Below are positions 1 through 9,079 of a stretch of DNA of 64,000 nt, piece after piece. Numbering within the stretch: the first letter of the stretch is position 1; the number at the start of each line of letters is the position of its first letter. The notes below the pieces were generated by a model. It was not told the origin of the DNA, did not search any database, and worked only from the letters and a program-made list of their open reading frames with translations. The position numbers and the translations under genes are program-made. Source of the DNA: Gracilinema caldarium DSM 7334 (GTDB lineage Bacteria; Spirochaetota; Spirochaetia; Treponematales; Breznakiellaceae); NCBI RefSeq assembly GCF_000219725.1, contig NC_015732.1, positions 3,044,972 to 3,108,971 of the forward strand, in the 5' to 3' direction.

Positions 1-1
1 C

Positions 2-559
2 TCGACCCTGGCACCTATGGTAACCTGGGGTATCACACCGGGCCAGGGGATTCCCATTTCTGAAAAGCTTCCGCACCCCGAAGACCTGGGGGAGGATGCG
101 GAACTGGCCCGGAGCGCCTATGCCCACATGGGGCTGGAACCGGGGAAACATGTCCTGGGGACACCGATACAGGTAGCCTTTATCGGAAGCTGTACCAACG
201 GCAGACTGAGCGACCTCCGGGAAGCTGCGGCAATTCTGCGTGGAAGACATGTCGCTCCGGGGGTGCGGGCCCTGGTAGTTCCCGGTTCTGAACAGGTGCG
301 GGCCGCCGCGGAGGCGGAGGGGCTGGACCAGGTTTTTACCGAAGCAGGGTTCGAGTGGCGCCAGGCGGGCTGTTCCATGTGCCTGGCCATGAACCCGGAC
401 CGTCTTAAGGGGAATGAGCTTTGTGCCTCATCATCGAACCGGAACTTTATCGGCCGTCAGGGCTCCGCCCGGGGACGGACCATGTTGATGAGCCCCGCCA
501 TGGTTGCGGCCGCCGCAATCCGGGGAGCTATTGCGGATGTACGGGAGTTTTTAGCATGA
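2..559 (+). CDS. leuC: 3-isopropylmalate dehydratase large subunit (C-terminal part)
   Basis: Leucine biosynthesis: with LeuD it isomerises 2-isopropylmalate to 3-isopropylmalate through a [4Fe-4S] cluster. Only the C-terminal ~185 residues are in the window; the reading frame is open from base 2. Visible are the aconitase-family cluster ligands, one Cys in the IGSCTNGR motif and two in [11 protein letters not shown], and the family's C-terminal [12 protein letters not shown] segment. It ends in an ATGA overlap with leuD, which implies translational coupling of the two subunits. The assignment to LeuC rather than another aconitase-like hydratase rests on the adjacent leuD and ilvBN. Confidence 0.95.
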   Translation, partial: STLAPMVTWGITPGQGIPISEKLPHPEDLGEDAELARSAYAHMGLEPGKHVLGTPIQVAFIGSCTNGRLSDLREAAAILRGRHVAPGVRALVVPGSEQVRAAAEAEGLDQVFTEAGFEWRQAGCSMCLAMNPDRLKGNELCASSSNRNFIGRQGSARGRTMLMSPAMVAAAAIRGAIADVREFLA

Positions 560-1224
560 TTGATACTCGGATTTTTTTTATAACAAGCCGGGCTGTCCCA
601 GTGCGGGGGGATGACATCGATACGGACCGGATCATTCCGGCCCGGTTCCTTCGCTGTGTTACCTTTGACGGCCTGGGAGAACAGGCCTTTCGGGATGAGC
701 GGTTCGATGAACAGGGCAAGGAAAAGCCCCACCCCTTTAACGATGTACGCTACCGGGGTGCGGAAATTCTCGTGGTGAACCGGAATTTCGGTTGCGGCTC
801 TTCCCGGGAACATGCCCCCCAGGCCTTAGCCCGCTGGGGCATCCGGGCCCTCCTCGGCATTTCCTTTGCGGACATCTTTGCGGGGAACTGCGCCGCCATC
901 GGCCTGCCGGTTGTAACCGCCCCGGATGAACCGGTACGGAAGCTTCAGGGCCTTCTCGAAGCAGACCCCACCCTACAGGTAACCCTGGACCTGGAAGCCC
1001 TGCGCTGCCAGGTACAGCAGACACCGGCCAGAATAGGCTCAAACCATCAATCTGAACTGGTATTGGAATTCCCCCTTACCATGAACGAGTCCCATCGGCA
1101 GAAATTCCTCGCCGGGACCTGGGACACCATGGCAACCCTGCTCCAGCAGGAAGCAGCCATCGGGGCTGTCGCGGCGCGGCTCCCCTATATGAAAGGATTT
1201 TCCTATGAACAGTACCACCACTAA
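556..1224 (+). CDS. leuD: 3-isopropylmalate dehydratase small subunit
   Basis: Small swivel-domain subunit of isopropylmalate isomerase, 222 residues, usual size for the bacterial form. The start chosen is the ATG overlapping the leuC stop (ATGA); an in-frame upstream extension from about 421 would lie inside leuC and is discounted. Diagnostic segments are [15 protein letters not shown] near the N-terminus and [14 protein letters not shown] with substrate-contacting Ser/Arg residues. Its last 20 bases overlap ilvB, so leucine and general branched-chain genes are read as one unit. Confidence 0.95.
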   Translation: MIDTRIFFITSRAVPVRGDDIDTDRIIPARFLRCVTFDGLGEQAFRDERFDEQGKEKPHPFNDVRYRGAEILVVNRNFGCGSSREHAPQALARWGIRALLGISFADIFAGNCAAIGLPVVTAPDEPVRKLQGLLEADPTLQVTLDLEALRCQVQQTPARIGSNHQSELVLEFPLTMNESHRQKFLAGTWDTMATLLQQEAAIGAVAARLPYMKGFSYEQYHH

Positions 1225-2941
1225 ACCAGCCGCCGCTGGTGCCACTATGACCGGAGCTCAGGCTATTATCGCATCCTGCGAACAGCATGGGCTCACCCAT
1301 ATATTCGGCTATCCGGGGGGCGCCAACATCCCCCTCTTCGACGCCCTCCTGGATTCATCTATTAAACTGGTTCTGAGCCGCCACGAACAGGGGGCGGTGC
1401 ACATGGCCGACGGGTACGCCCGCGCCAGCGGCAAGGTCGGCGTAGCCCTGGTCACGAGCGGCCCCGGGGCAACCAACGCCATCACAGGGCTCCTGACAGC
1501 CCACATGGATTCGGTGCCCCTCATTGTCATCTGCGGCCAGACCATTACGGCAAACCTGGGCCGGGATGCCTTTCAGGAAGCGGATGTGTCCGGTATCAGT
1601 TACCCCGTGGTTAAACACTCCTACCTCGTAAAGGATCCAGCCCAACTGCCCCGGATTATGAAGGAAGCCTTTTACATTGCCGCTACCGGCCGGCCCGGCC
1701 CGGTCCTTATCGATGTGCCCAAGGATGTGTCCTCCGCGGTCTGCCATGCGGATTTTACGGTAGCTATGGACCTGCCGGGCTACCAGGTGGTGCAGGGTTT
1801 TGATGAGTCCCAGATTGAGTGCACTGCTGCAGCCCTTTCCAGGGCCCGGCGGCCGGTGCTGCTGTTAGGTCATGGGGCGATCATTTCGGGAGCTCACAAC
1901 GAAATCCGGCACCTGGCAGAAAAACTTCGTATACCGGTGGTTTCTACCCTGCTTGGGAAGGGTGCGTTTCCCGAAACCCACGAACTATCCCTGGGGATGC
2001 TGGGGATGCACGGCACCGCCTATGCCAATTTTGCCGTTAGGGACTGCGACCTCATCCTGTCCGTCGGTTCCCGCTTTGATGACCGCATCACCGGAAACCC
2101 CAACAGCTTCTGTAAAAATGCTGTGAAAATCCATATCGATATCGATCCCGCGGAGGCAAACCGGCAAATACCGGTGGACTGTTTTATCAACGCCGATGCG
2201 AAGGAAGCGGTGTCGGCCCTCATGGCCCTCGCTGTGCCCGGTGATACGGCAGAATGGGTGGCCCAGGTACAGAAATGGAAAGCCGATTTTCCCCTCACCT
2301 ATAACAAGGATGAACTTTCTGCCCAATTCGTCATCGACACCCTGTATAAGCTAAGTGGCGGCAGGGCAATCGTCACCACCGATGTGGGTCAACACCAGAT
2401 GTGGGCTGCCCAGTACTATCTATGCGATGATGGCCGTTCCTGGATTAGTTCTGGCGGCGCAGGAACCATGGGCTTTGGTTTTCCCGCGGCTATCGGCGCC
2501 CAGCTTGCCCGGCCGGAAGCAACCGTGCTGGCCATCGTGGGGGATGGGGGCTTTCAGATGACCGAGGCAGAACTTTCTACCGCCATGATTCAGAAAACCC
2601 CGGTAAAGGTTATCATTATCGATAACAAATACCTGGGTATGGTCCGGCAATGGCAGGACATCTTTTTTAATAACCGCCTGTCGGGGGTAGCCATGGAATA
2701 CAACCCGGACTTTGTAAAATTAGCCGAGGCTTACGGAATGAAGGGCTTCAGGATCAGCCAGGTTGATGAAGTGGCGCCGGTCCTGAGGGCCGCCCTGGAT
2801 TATGATGGCCCCTGTATTGTCCATGCGGAGGTAAGGCGGGAAGACAACGTATTTCCCATGATACCCGCCGGGGCCGATTACAATGCCATGCTTTTGGAAC
2901 GGCCTAACGGTCCCGTAGAAAAGCCAAAGGGGAGTACCTGA
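1205..2941 (+). CDS. ilvB: Acetolactate synthase large (catalytic) subunit
   Basis: TPP-dependent enzyme that condenses two pyruvates to acetolactate, or pyruvate with 2-oxobutyrate, the first common step to valine, leucine and isoleucine. The 578 residues show the three-domain layout: an N-terminal TPP pyrimidine-binding domain with catalytic Glu61 in SRHEQGAVHMADG, a central FAD/nucleotide-type domain, and a C-terminal TPP-binding domain with the GDGGFQM motif ending in DN. It overlaps leuD by 20 bases and abuts ilvN directly. The regulatory subunit next door supports an anabolic AHAS rather than a catabolic acetolactate synthase. Confidence 0.96.
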   Translation: MNSTTTKPAAAGATMTGAQAIIASCEQHGLTHIFGYPGGANIPLFDALLDSSIKLVLSRHEQGAVHMADGYARASGKVGVALVTSGPGATNAITGLLTAHMDSVPLIVICGQTITANLGRDAFQEADVSGISYPVVKHSYLVKDPAQLPRIMKEAFYIAATGRPGPVLIDVPKDVSSAVCHADFTVAMDLPGYQVVQGFDESQIECTAAALSRARRPVLLLGHGAIISGAHNEIRHLAEKLRIPVVSTLLGKGAFPETHELSLGMLGMHGTAYANFAVRDCDLILSVGSRFDDRITGNPNSFCKNAVKIHIDIDPAEANRQIPVDCFINADAKEAVSALMALAVPGDTAEWVAQVQKWKADFPLTYNKDELSAQFVIDTLYKLSGGRAIVTTDVGQHQMWAAQYYLCDDGRSWISSGGAGTMGFGFPAAIGAQLARPEATVLAIVGDGGFQMTEAELSTAMIQKTPVKVIIIDNKYLGMVRQWQDIFFNNRLSGVAMEYNPDFVKLAEAYGMKGFRISQVDEVAPVLRAALDYDGPCIVHAEVRREDNVFPMIPAGADYNAMLLERPNGPVEKPKGST

Positions 2942-3442
2942 ATGAATCAGCACAATGAACAGCACAGCATCAGCCTGCTCGTGTCTAACAAGCCGGGAGT
3001 TCTCATCCGCATAGCCCTGGTTTTTTCCCGCCGGGGCTACAACCTGGACAGTGTGGTGGTGTCCCCCACCCACAACAGCGCCTATTCCCGGATGAACCTG
3101 GTGGCCCGGGGAAGCAAAGAAAGCCTGAATCAGATCATCAAACAGTTGGCCAAACTGGTGGATGTGATCCATGTGGCGGACCACACCGGGGAAGACATTA
3201 TCGAAGGGGAGCTATTGTTTATTAAAGTCCGCTGCAGTAAGGAACAGCGGACCGAGCTTTTGCAAATTGCGGACCATTTCCGTGCAAAAAGCGTGGACCT
3301 CACCGAAGAATCCATCACCTTTGAAGCCACCGGAAAAACCGCCAAAATGAACGCCTTCCAGGCCATGCTGGAACAATACGGCATTCTGGAAAGCGTTCGG
3401 AGTGGCAAATTGATTATGGCCCGGGGAAATCAGGCGACCTAA
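2942..3442 (+). CDS. ilvN: Acetolactate synthase small (regulatory) subunit
   Basis: Regulatory partner of IlvB, 166 residues. An N-terminal ACT domain (about residues 8-80, with the SNKPGVLIRIALVFSRRGYN segment) is followed by the ALS small-subunit C-terminal domain; in characterised homologues the ACT domain binds valine and gives feedback inhibition. It starts immediately after the ilvB stop. Only 10 bases separate its stop from the stop of the convergent transporter gene, so no room for a separate terminator is visible. The names ilvN and ilvH are both used for this family. Confidence 0.94.
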   Translation: MNQHNEQHSISLLVSNKPGVLIRIALVFSRRGYNLDSVVVSPTHNSAYSRMNLVARGSKESLNQIIKQLAKLVDVIHVADHTGEDIIEGELLFIKVRCSKEQRTELLQIADHFRAKSVDLTEESITFEATGKTAKMNAFQAMLEQYGILESVRSGKLIMARGNQAT

Positions 3443-3452
3443 TGGGGGGCCC

Positions 3453-4778
3453 TTACTCGTCTTCCAGGGCAGAGCCCCAGGTTTCATGGGGCAAGAGGAA
3501 GGCCGACAGGGCCCCGAGCCCATAGGCCACACCGAACACCAGGAGAGCCGTGACCAGATTCTGGCCGCTTAAGAGGGCCCCGACAAAGGGGGCAATCACC
3601 CCAGCAATGCGGGTCATGCCACTGGCACTGCCGATTCCGGTGGTGCGGATAATAGTGGGATAGGCTTCCGGCGTATAGGCATAGAGGGCGCCCCAGGCTC
3701 CCAGGGCAAAGAAAGAAAGAATTATAGCGGCCCCCACAATACCGGCAGGGCTGACAGCCAGGGAAAACGCCAGGGCTCCCAGGCCGCTCCCGGCAAGGTA
3801 TAAGCCCAGGGGAAGACGGCGGCCAATTTTTTCTACTAAATAAGCCGCTGAAAAGTAACCCGGCAATTGGGCCAGGGCCATAAAAAAGGAATAGGGATAC
3901 ACCGCTGGAAGGGCAAAGCCCTTGGCCCTCAGCCAGGAGGGAATCCAGGTAAATATTCCATAGTACCCTATCGAAATAAAAAACCAGATGGACCAGAGCA
4001 AGAGAGTTGTCCGCCGGAGGTCCCGGGAAAACAGGTCCTTAACCGAGGACTTTTGCGGTTCCTGGGCCAGCTGTTCTGCCAGAGCCACCGCAGATTCATC
4101 AAGCTCCTTTCCGTTAATTCTTGCCACATTCCGCAAGACCTGAATGGCCTCATCCTGCTGGCCTGAAACCGCCAGATACCGGGGCGATTCGGGAACATAG
4201 GAACGGACCGCGAAGAGTAGCACCCCGGGAATGGCGGATACAACAAAGAGGGCCCGCCAGCCTAAACGGGGCACCACAAGCCAGGCGAGGCCCGCCGCTG
4301 CCAGGGTTCCAAAGGCCCAGAAGGATTCAAGCAGTACCAGCCGTTTGCCCCGATCTTTGGCGGGGAGGAATTCCGCAAAGACCGCATAGTCTACCGGCAG
4401 GGTTCCGCCGACACCAAAGCCGGTAAGCATTCGCAGAACAAGAAATACCGCAAAATTGGGGGAAAAGGCTGAGAGAAGGCCAAACAGGGAATCGATGCCG
4501 ATGGTGGCCATAAAGCCAAGTTTGCGGCCAATCAGGTCCGAAAGACGTCCCCAAATGAGGGCACCAGCGAGCATGCCGACGAAGAGGGCCGTCGCGAGGA
4601 GCCCCTTCTGGGCCGCCGACAAAGACCATTCCGCAGCCATGGCAGGCAGGGCAAAGGAAACAAGCATTACTTCCATGGCGTCGGCGGCCCAGCCAAGGCC
4701 GCAGACCCAGAGGAGCCGTCGCTGGAACCGGCCATAACCGACCTGTTCCACCAGGGGATCGAGAGAAAGGTGACGCAT
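3453..4778 (-). CDS. MFS transporter, sugar-porter/NiaP-like
   Basis: Cytoplasmic-membrane secondary transporter, 441 residues, with twelve predicted membrane helices. The family signatures are the loop 2-3 motif GRLSDLIGRK, the PESPRYL motif after helix 6, and a long hydrophilic loop between helices 6 and 7. The N-terminal pattern (long soluble start, GLGWAADAMEVMLVSFALP) is typical of the group holding SV2 and the niacin transporter NiaP. The substrate cannot be read from sequence. The gene is convergent with ilvN and ends only 10 bases from it. Confidence 0.85.
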   Translation of the reverse strand: MRHLSLDPLVEQVGYGRFQRRLLWVCGLGWAADAMEVMLVSFALPAMAAEWSLSAAQKGLLATALFVGMLAGALIWGRLSDLIGRKLGFMATIGIDSLFGLLSAFSPNFAVFLVLRMLTGFGVGGTLPVDYAVFAEFLPAKDRGKRLVLLESFWAFGTLAAAGLAWLVVPRLGWRALFVVSAIPGVLLFAVRSYVPESPRYLAVSGQQDEAIQVLRNVARINGKELDESAVALAEQLAQEPQKSSVKDLFSRDLRRTTLLLWSIWFFISIGYYGIFTWIPSWLRAKGFALPAVYPYSFFMALAQLPGYFSAAYLVEKIGRRLPLGLYLAGSGLGALAFSLAVSPAGIVGAAIILSFFALGAWGALYAYTPEAYPTIIRTTGIGSASGMTRIAGVIAPFVGALLSGQNLVTALLVFGVAYGLGALSAFLLPHETWGSALEDE

Positions 4779-4934
4779 ATCCTACCTCTGTAAAAGAACA
4801 TATCGCCCCAGTGCAATCGCATTGAGCATACCAGTGGCCTCGTTGCGGTCGCGCCGGGCAGGGCAGGCACGGCGTCGCAGGGGTTTTATATCAGATTTCT
4901 GCGGTTTCTATCAAGAGGAACAAGAAAAAAGTAG

Positions 4935-5243
4935 TCAGTCCGCTTCGTAAATCACCTGTCCTACCCTATCGATATGGGCTTTTAGGGCTTGGTTTTCAAG
5001 GTGGTCGTAGTCTACTACATCGATCATATAGGGCATGGGACCTTCGTCTTCCAGCATGGAATGAAGTTTAGCAATCGTATTAAAGGTAATGGTATCACCG
5101 GAAACGGCAATATCGATATCCGAACCGGGCTTATAATTTCCCTTTGCCCGGGATCCAAAAATGCAGGCCCGCTTTATTTCAGGAAATAAGCGCAAGGTTT
5201 GCTTTATATAGGAAAGATCCGAATCCCGTAATCCAAAGCTCAT
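4935..5243 (-). CDS. mntA: Minimal nucleotidyltransferase (MntA-type antitoxin)
   Basis: 102-residue MNT-fold protein. The active-site pattern is complete: Gly30-Ser31, then Asp42 and Asp44 in SDIDIAV, the GSX10DXD signature. In type VII toxin-antitoxin systems such proteins neutralise the partner HEPN toxin by adding AMP to a tyrosine. Here it follows the HEPN gene with a 4-base overlap (5240-5243), the usual order and coupling. Nucleotidyltransferase activity is inferred from the motif. An older name for this family is the HI0073-like DNA polymerase beta domain protein. Confidence 0.88.
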   Translation of the reverse strand: MSFGLRDSDLSYIKQTLRLFPEIKRACIFGSRAKGNYKPGSDIDIAVSGDTITFNTIAKLHSMLEDEGPMPYMIDVVDYDHLENQALKAHIDRVGQVIYEAD

Positions 5244-5644
5244 GCAAGATTTCCTAATTGCTTTAAGGTACTGTGCAGATCAACAAGCATGTGGTAGTAA
5301 TAGTTTCGTATTAAATCATTAGCTTCCTGAGCCCGGGCTTCATCGTACGTATGGGCCATAAGGTTCCGCTTTTCTAAAGCATCGATCCAAAGGTGGCCAT
5401 CAGATATTAAACCTGATTGAAATGCTGTTTGAATAGCTGAACGGGGACTATTAACAATAAAACCTTCCAATTCAAGATAGTCCTTCATGGTTTTCCAGGC
5501 AAGTTCAAAGGTGTATTCAAAACATTGAATAAGGCCCTGCTGTTCTAATTTGCTTAAATCCTCTTTTTCAATAAATTCTCTGAGCTGGGATAGAGCCTTT
5601 GTGTAATTTGAAAATCGTTGTTTCCATCGAATATCCTGATCCAT
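5240..5644 (-). CDS. hepT: HEPN-domain toxin, HepT/HI0074 type
   Basis: 134-residue all-helical HEPN protein of the HI0074 (nucleotidyltransferase substrate-binding) family. The start chosen has a clear GGGAGG ribosome site; a longer frame would begin inside hsdR. Residues 93-100 read RNLMAHTY, matching the RX4HXY motif of HepT ribonuclease toxins: Arg93 and His98 would form the RNase site and Tyr100 would be the AMPylation target of MntA. The gene begins 23 bases after the hsdR stop, so it is probably transcribed with the restriction operon. Toxicity is inferred, not shown. Confidence 0.87.
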   Translation of the reverse strand: MDQDIRWKQRFSNYTKALSQLREFIEKEDLSKLEQQGLIQCFEYTFELAWKTMKDYLELEGFIVNSPRSAIQTAFQSGLISDGHLWIDALEKRNLMAHTYDEARAQEANDLIRNYYYHMLVDLHSTLKQLGNLA

Positions 5645-5667
5645 AGTTCCTCCCAAATTGATGTACC

Positions 5668-8600
5668 CTACGCGCACAGTTCATCGGCAATGAGTTCCGC
5701 CTGCTTGAGGACTGTTTCGGTTGCCAGGGCTTCCATATCGAGCGGATAGCCGTAGCGCTTAAGGGTGCGCTTTACCGCAACCTTGAGTTTTGACCTGACG
5801 CTTTCCTTAATTGTCCAATCGATAGATGCATTTTGCCGTACCTGCTCATAGAGTGCGACCGCCAATTCTCTAAGCTTGTCCTTACCCATGAGCTCCCGGG
5901 CGCTTTCGTTATTTGCTACCGCGGAATAAAAGGCATATTCAAATTCAGAAAGCCCCATTGCCTCGGGCTCCTCGTCCATCTTCTTAATATCCTTTGCAAG
6001 ATCGATGAGTTCTTCTATGAGCTGTGCTGCGGTAAGCACCTGGTTCTGATACCGTTTAATGGCATTTTCAAGAAGTTCTAAAAGGCTCTTACTCTGCACC
6101 AGGTTTGTTCTCGTTCTGGCCTTAATTTCATCATTCAAGATTTTTTTAAGAACCTCCATGGCGATATTTTTATGTTTCATATTTTTAACTTCTAACAGAA
6201 ACTCCTCTGAAAGGATGCTGATATCAGGCTTTTTTATACCAGCGGCATCAAAGACATCGATTACTTCACCCGTAACCAGGGCCTTATCAATGACCTGCCG
6301 GATAGCGGTTTCGATTTCTTCATTGGTTTTGCCTCCGCTGGTGCCTGCAAATTTTACGAGCCGGGATTTTACCGCCTGGAAAAAGGCAACTTCATCTTTT
6401 ATCGCCAGGGCCTGTTCGTCTGGAATAGCTATGGCAAAGGCCTTAGAGAGGGCTGTCACTTCATCAATATAACGCTTTCTTCCGTTTTCAAGGCCTAATA
6501 TAAACTCTTCGGCTTCCAGAATTATCGAAAGTTTTGCGGCGGTATCGGCGGTACAATAGTGCTTATAGGCAAAACCATGAAGCAGGTCCGTAACTATTTC
6601 GTATTTTTCCAGCATGAGCCGCACCGCTTCTTCCTGGAGCAATGCGGGGTCCCCCTTGCCGCCGTTGTCGGCATAAAATGAGAGGGCTTCCTTTAAATCG
6701 GCGGCGATACCGAGGTAGTCCACAATGAGGCCGCCGGGCTTGTCTTTATAAACCCGATTGACCCGGGCGATGGCCTGCATCAACGTGTGGCCCTTCATCG
6801 GTTTATCGATATACATGGTATGCAAACAGGGAACATCAAAACCGGTGAGCCACATATCCCGAACAATCACGAGCTTAAGCTCATCCTGGGGGTCCTTCAT
6901 CCGCTCCGCAAGCAGGCGGCGGTCTTCCTTGCTGGTATAATGCTTGGCGATTTCAGGCCCGTCGGAGGAGGCCGAAGTCATCACCACTTTAATCGCACCC
7001 TTTTTAAGGTCATCACTATGCCAGGCAGGGCGGATGTGGATAATCTCATCGTACAGGGCCGCGGCAATTCTTCTGGACATGGTAACAATGAGCCCCTTGC
7101 CTTCGAACACTTCCTGCCGGGCTTCAAAGTGGGTCACAATATCATTGGCGATTTGCTTAAGCCGCTCCTGACTGCCCACGAGCGCTTCGAGCTGGGTCCA
7201 TTTAGCCTTGGCCTTCTGGGCCTCGGGCATCTCATCTTGTAACAGCTCTTCATCAAGCTCCTGCACGAGCTTTTTCCCCTCATCGCTCAGAGCAATTTTT
7301 GCAAGGCGGCTTTCGTAAAAGATTCGTACCGTGGTTCCATCGGCAACAGCCTGAGCAATATCATAAATATCGATATAGTTGCCAAACACAGCGGGGGTAT
7401 TCCGGTCCGTTTTTTCTATCGGCGTGCCGGTAAAACCGATATAGGTCGCATTGGGCAGCGCATCCCTGAGGTATTTGGCAAAGCCATAGGTAATAGCGCC
7501 GGTATTCGCATCAACCTTTGCCTGAAAACCATACTGGGTTCGATGGGCCTCATCGACAATCACGATGATGTTGTTCCGGTTAGAGAGCACGTCGTACACA
7601 TTCCCCTCATCGGGCTGGAACTTTTGTATCGTGGTAAATACGATGCCTCCGGAAGCGACCCGCAGGAGCTGTTTTAAGTGGTCCCGGCTTTCCGCCTGAA
7701 CCGGCTCCTGCCGCAAAAGCTGTTTGGAAGCGGCAAAGGTAGTAAAAAGCTGGTCATCCAGATCGTTCCGGTCGGTAATCACCACCACCGTGGGATTATC
7801 CAGGGTGAGCACCACCTTTCCCGTGTAGAACACCATGGAAAGAGATTTTCCGCTTCCCTGGGTGTGCCAAATAACCCCTGCCTTTTTATCGTGCACCGGC
7901 TGTTCCCGAACACTCGGAAGACCATAGGCTTCGGGGTCCTCCTTAAGCGATGCAGGCCATGGGGCGGCAACCGGCAGTTGGGCGGCCTGCTCGTATCCTG
8001 CAGCCCTGATGGTGGAGGCCACCGCCCGATTCACCGCATAATATTGATGATAGGCCGCTATTTTCTTTACGGTGCGAATCACAGTAAGCCCTGTCTCCGG
8101 ATCCTCGTGTTTAGAAGCTTCATAGACGATAAAATGGCGGATTATATCGATGAGTGTCAGGGGGGTCAGCATGCCCTTAATAAGGGTTGTCAGCTGGCTT
8201 TCGAGGCTCGATGCTTCTATGCGGCCATCCACCGATTTCCACGCAACAAAACGGTCAAGCCCTGCGGAAAGACTGCCAGATCGGGCTTCGAGCCCATCGG
8301 AAATAACGATAATTTCATTGTAAGTAAAAAAACCAGGTATGGCCTGCTTGTAGGTCTGAATCTGGTTATAGGCCGATTGGATGGTGGCATTTTCGTCCGC
8401 CGCATTTTTTAGCTCGATGACTACGAGGGGGAGTCCGTTCACAAACAGCACCACATCGGGCCGCTTATTCTGATGGTTTTCTATTACCGCAAACTGGTTC
8501 ACCACGACAAATTCATTATTTTCAGGATGCTTAAAATCGATGAGCCACACCAGGTCTCCCCGCTCGCTGCCATCTTTATGGTAACTAATCTTAACACCCT

Positions 8601-8889
8601 CGGTAAGGAGGCGGTGAAAGCTTTGGTTATTAGCAATAAGCTCCTGCGATGGAAACCGCAGAACCTGCCGTATCGCATCATCCAGGGACTGTTGGGGTAT
8701 GTGAGGGTTAATCTTTTTAACCGCATCCCGGAGCCGATTTACAAGAATCACATCCTCGAAAGAGCTCCGCTCGGGATGTTTCCCTTCCGGCGCACTATCA
8801 GGACCGTAGAGGTGATGATACCCCAGGGACTTGAACAACTTGATGGCAAGGTCTTCGATGGCGGATTCGGTAAGGTTATGGTGCGGCAT
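5668..8889 (-). CDS. hsdR: Type I restriction enzyme, R (motor/nuclease) subunit
   Basis: 1073-residue translocase-endonuclease of a type I restriction-modification complex. In order: an N-terminal PD-(D/E)xK nuclease (RPDVVLF ... VVIELKN, about residues 140-162), two RecA-like helicase domains with Walker A TQGSGKS (about 340), DEAH box (about 446), FTGTPI, and motif VI QAIARVNRVYKDK, then a helical C-terminal domain. The ATG at 8889 is preceded by CGGAG at good spacing; a longer frame with ATG at 8940 lacks one and overlaps the preceding small ORF. The protein looks intact, so the system could be active. Confidence 0.95.
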   Translation of the reverse strand: MPHHNLTESAIEDLAIKLFKSLGYHHLYGPDSAPEGKHPERSSFEDVILVNRLRDAVKKINPHIPQQSLDDAIRQVLRFPSQELIANNQSFHRLLTEGVKISYHKDGSERGDLVWLIDFKHPENNEFVVVNQFAVIENHQNKRPDVVLFVNGLPLVVIELKNAADENATIQSAYNQIQTYKQAIPGFFTYNEIIVISDGLEARSGSLSAGLDRFVAWKSVDGRIEASSLESQLTTLIKGMLTPLTLIDIIRHFIVYEASKHEDPETGLTVIRTVKKIAAYHQYYAVNRAVASTIRAAGYEQAAQLPVAAPWPASLKEDPEAYGLPSVREQPVHDKKAGVIWHTQGSGKSLSMVFYTGKVVLTLDNPTVVVITDRNDLDDQLFTTFAASKQLLRQEPVQAESRDHLKQLLRVASGGIVFTTIQKFQPDEGNVYDVLSNRNNIIVIVDEAHRTQYGFQAKVDANTGAITYGFAKYLRDALPNATYIGFTGTPIEKTDRNTPAVFGNYIDIYDIAQAVADGTTVRIFYESRLAKIALSDEGKKLVQELDEELLQDEMPEAQKAKAKWTQLEALVGSQERLKQIANDIVTHFEARQEVFEGKGLIVTMSRRIAAALYDEIIHIRPAWHSDDLKKGAIKVVMTSASSDGPEIAKHYTSKEDRRLLAERMKDPQDELKLVIVRDMWLTGFDVPCLHTMYIDKPMKGHTLMQAIARVNRVYKDKPGGLIVDYLGIAADLKEALSFYADNGGKGDPALLQEEAVRLMLEKYEIVTDLLHGFAYKHYCTADTAAKLSIILEAEEFILGLENGRKRYIDEVTALSKAFAIAIPDEQALAIKDEVAFFQAVKSRLVKFAGTSGGKTNEEIETAIRQVIDKALVTGEVIDVFDAAGIKKPDISILSEEFLLEVKNMKHKNIAMEVLKKILNDEIKARTRTNLVQSKSLLELLENAIKRYQNQVLTAAQLIEELIDLAKDIKKMDEEPEAMGLSEFEYAFYSAVANNESARELMGKDKLRELAVALYEQVRQNASIDWTIKESVRSKLKVAVKRTLKRYGYPLDMEALATETVLKQAELIADELCA

Positions 8890-8890
8890 A

Positions 8891-9079
8891 TTAGGAAACT
8901 CCGTTCTCAGATTCGCTTGATTGTTGCCAGACATTAACAATAGGTTGCCAATTTATTTCTCTTTGTTGTTTGTTTATCCAAACATCCCAATATATAGTAC
9001 AATAACTTTGAGATTTTAAAAAAAACTCATGGGCTTCTTTAGATGAAAGTTTCAGTATATTTTTTTTAGTTATTCTCAT
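8891..9079 (-). CDS. Small ORF of unknown function between hsdS and hsdR
   Basis: 62 codons, starting in an ATGA overlap with the hsdS stop and ending one base before the hsdR start, so it bridges the two subunit genes by translational coupling. It is AT-rich and Lys/Ser/Trp-rich. Its N-terminal stretch KEAHEFFLKSQSYC loosely recalls the beginning of some bacterial reverse-transcriptase proteins, but nothing of a polymerase domain follows, so a gene remnant is possible. No function can be assigned. The exact fit between neighbours is the main argument that it is translated. Confidence 0.5.
   Translation of the reverse strand: MRITKKNILKLSSKEAHEFFLKSQSYCTIYWDVWINKQQREINWQPIVNVWQQSSESENGVS

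Noticed and set aside
421-555. N-terminal extension of leuD
   Set aside because: Would lie inside leuC in another frame; LeuD homology begins at the ATG at 556.
7678-8412. 244-codon plus-strand frame
   Set aside because: Lies wholly antisense to hsdR, whose protein is well conserved; no recognisable product.
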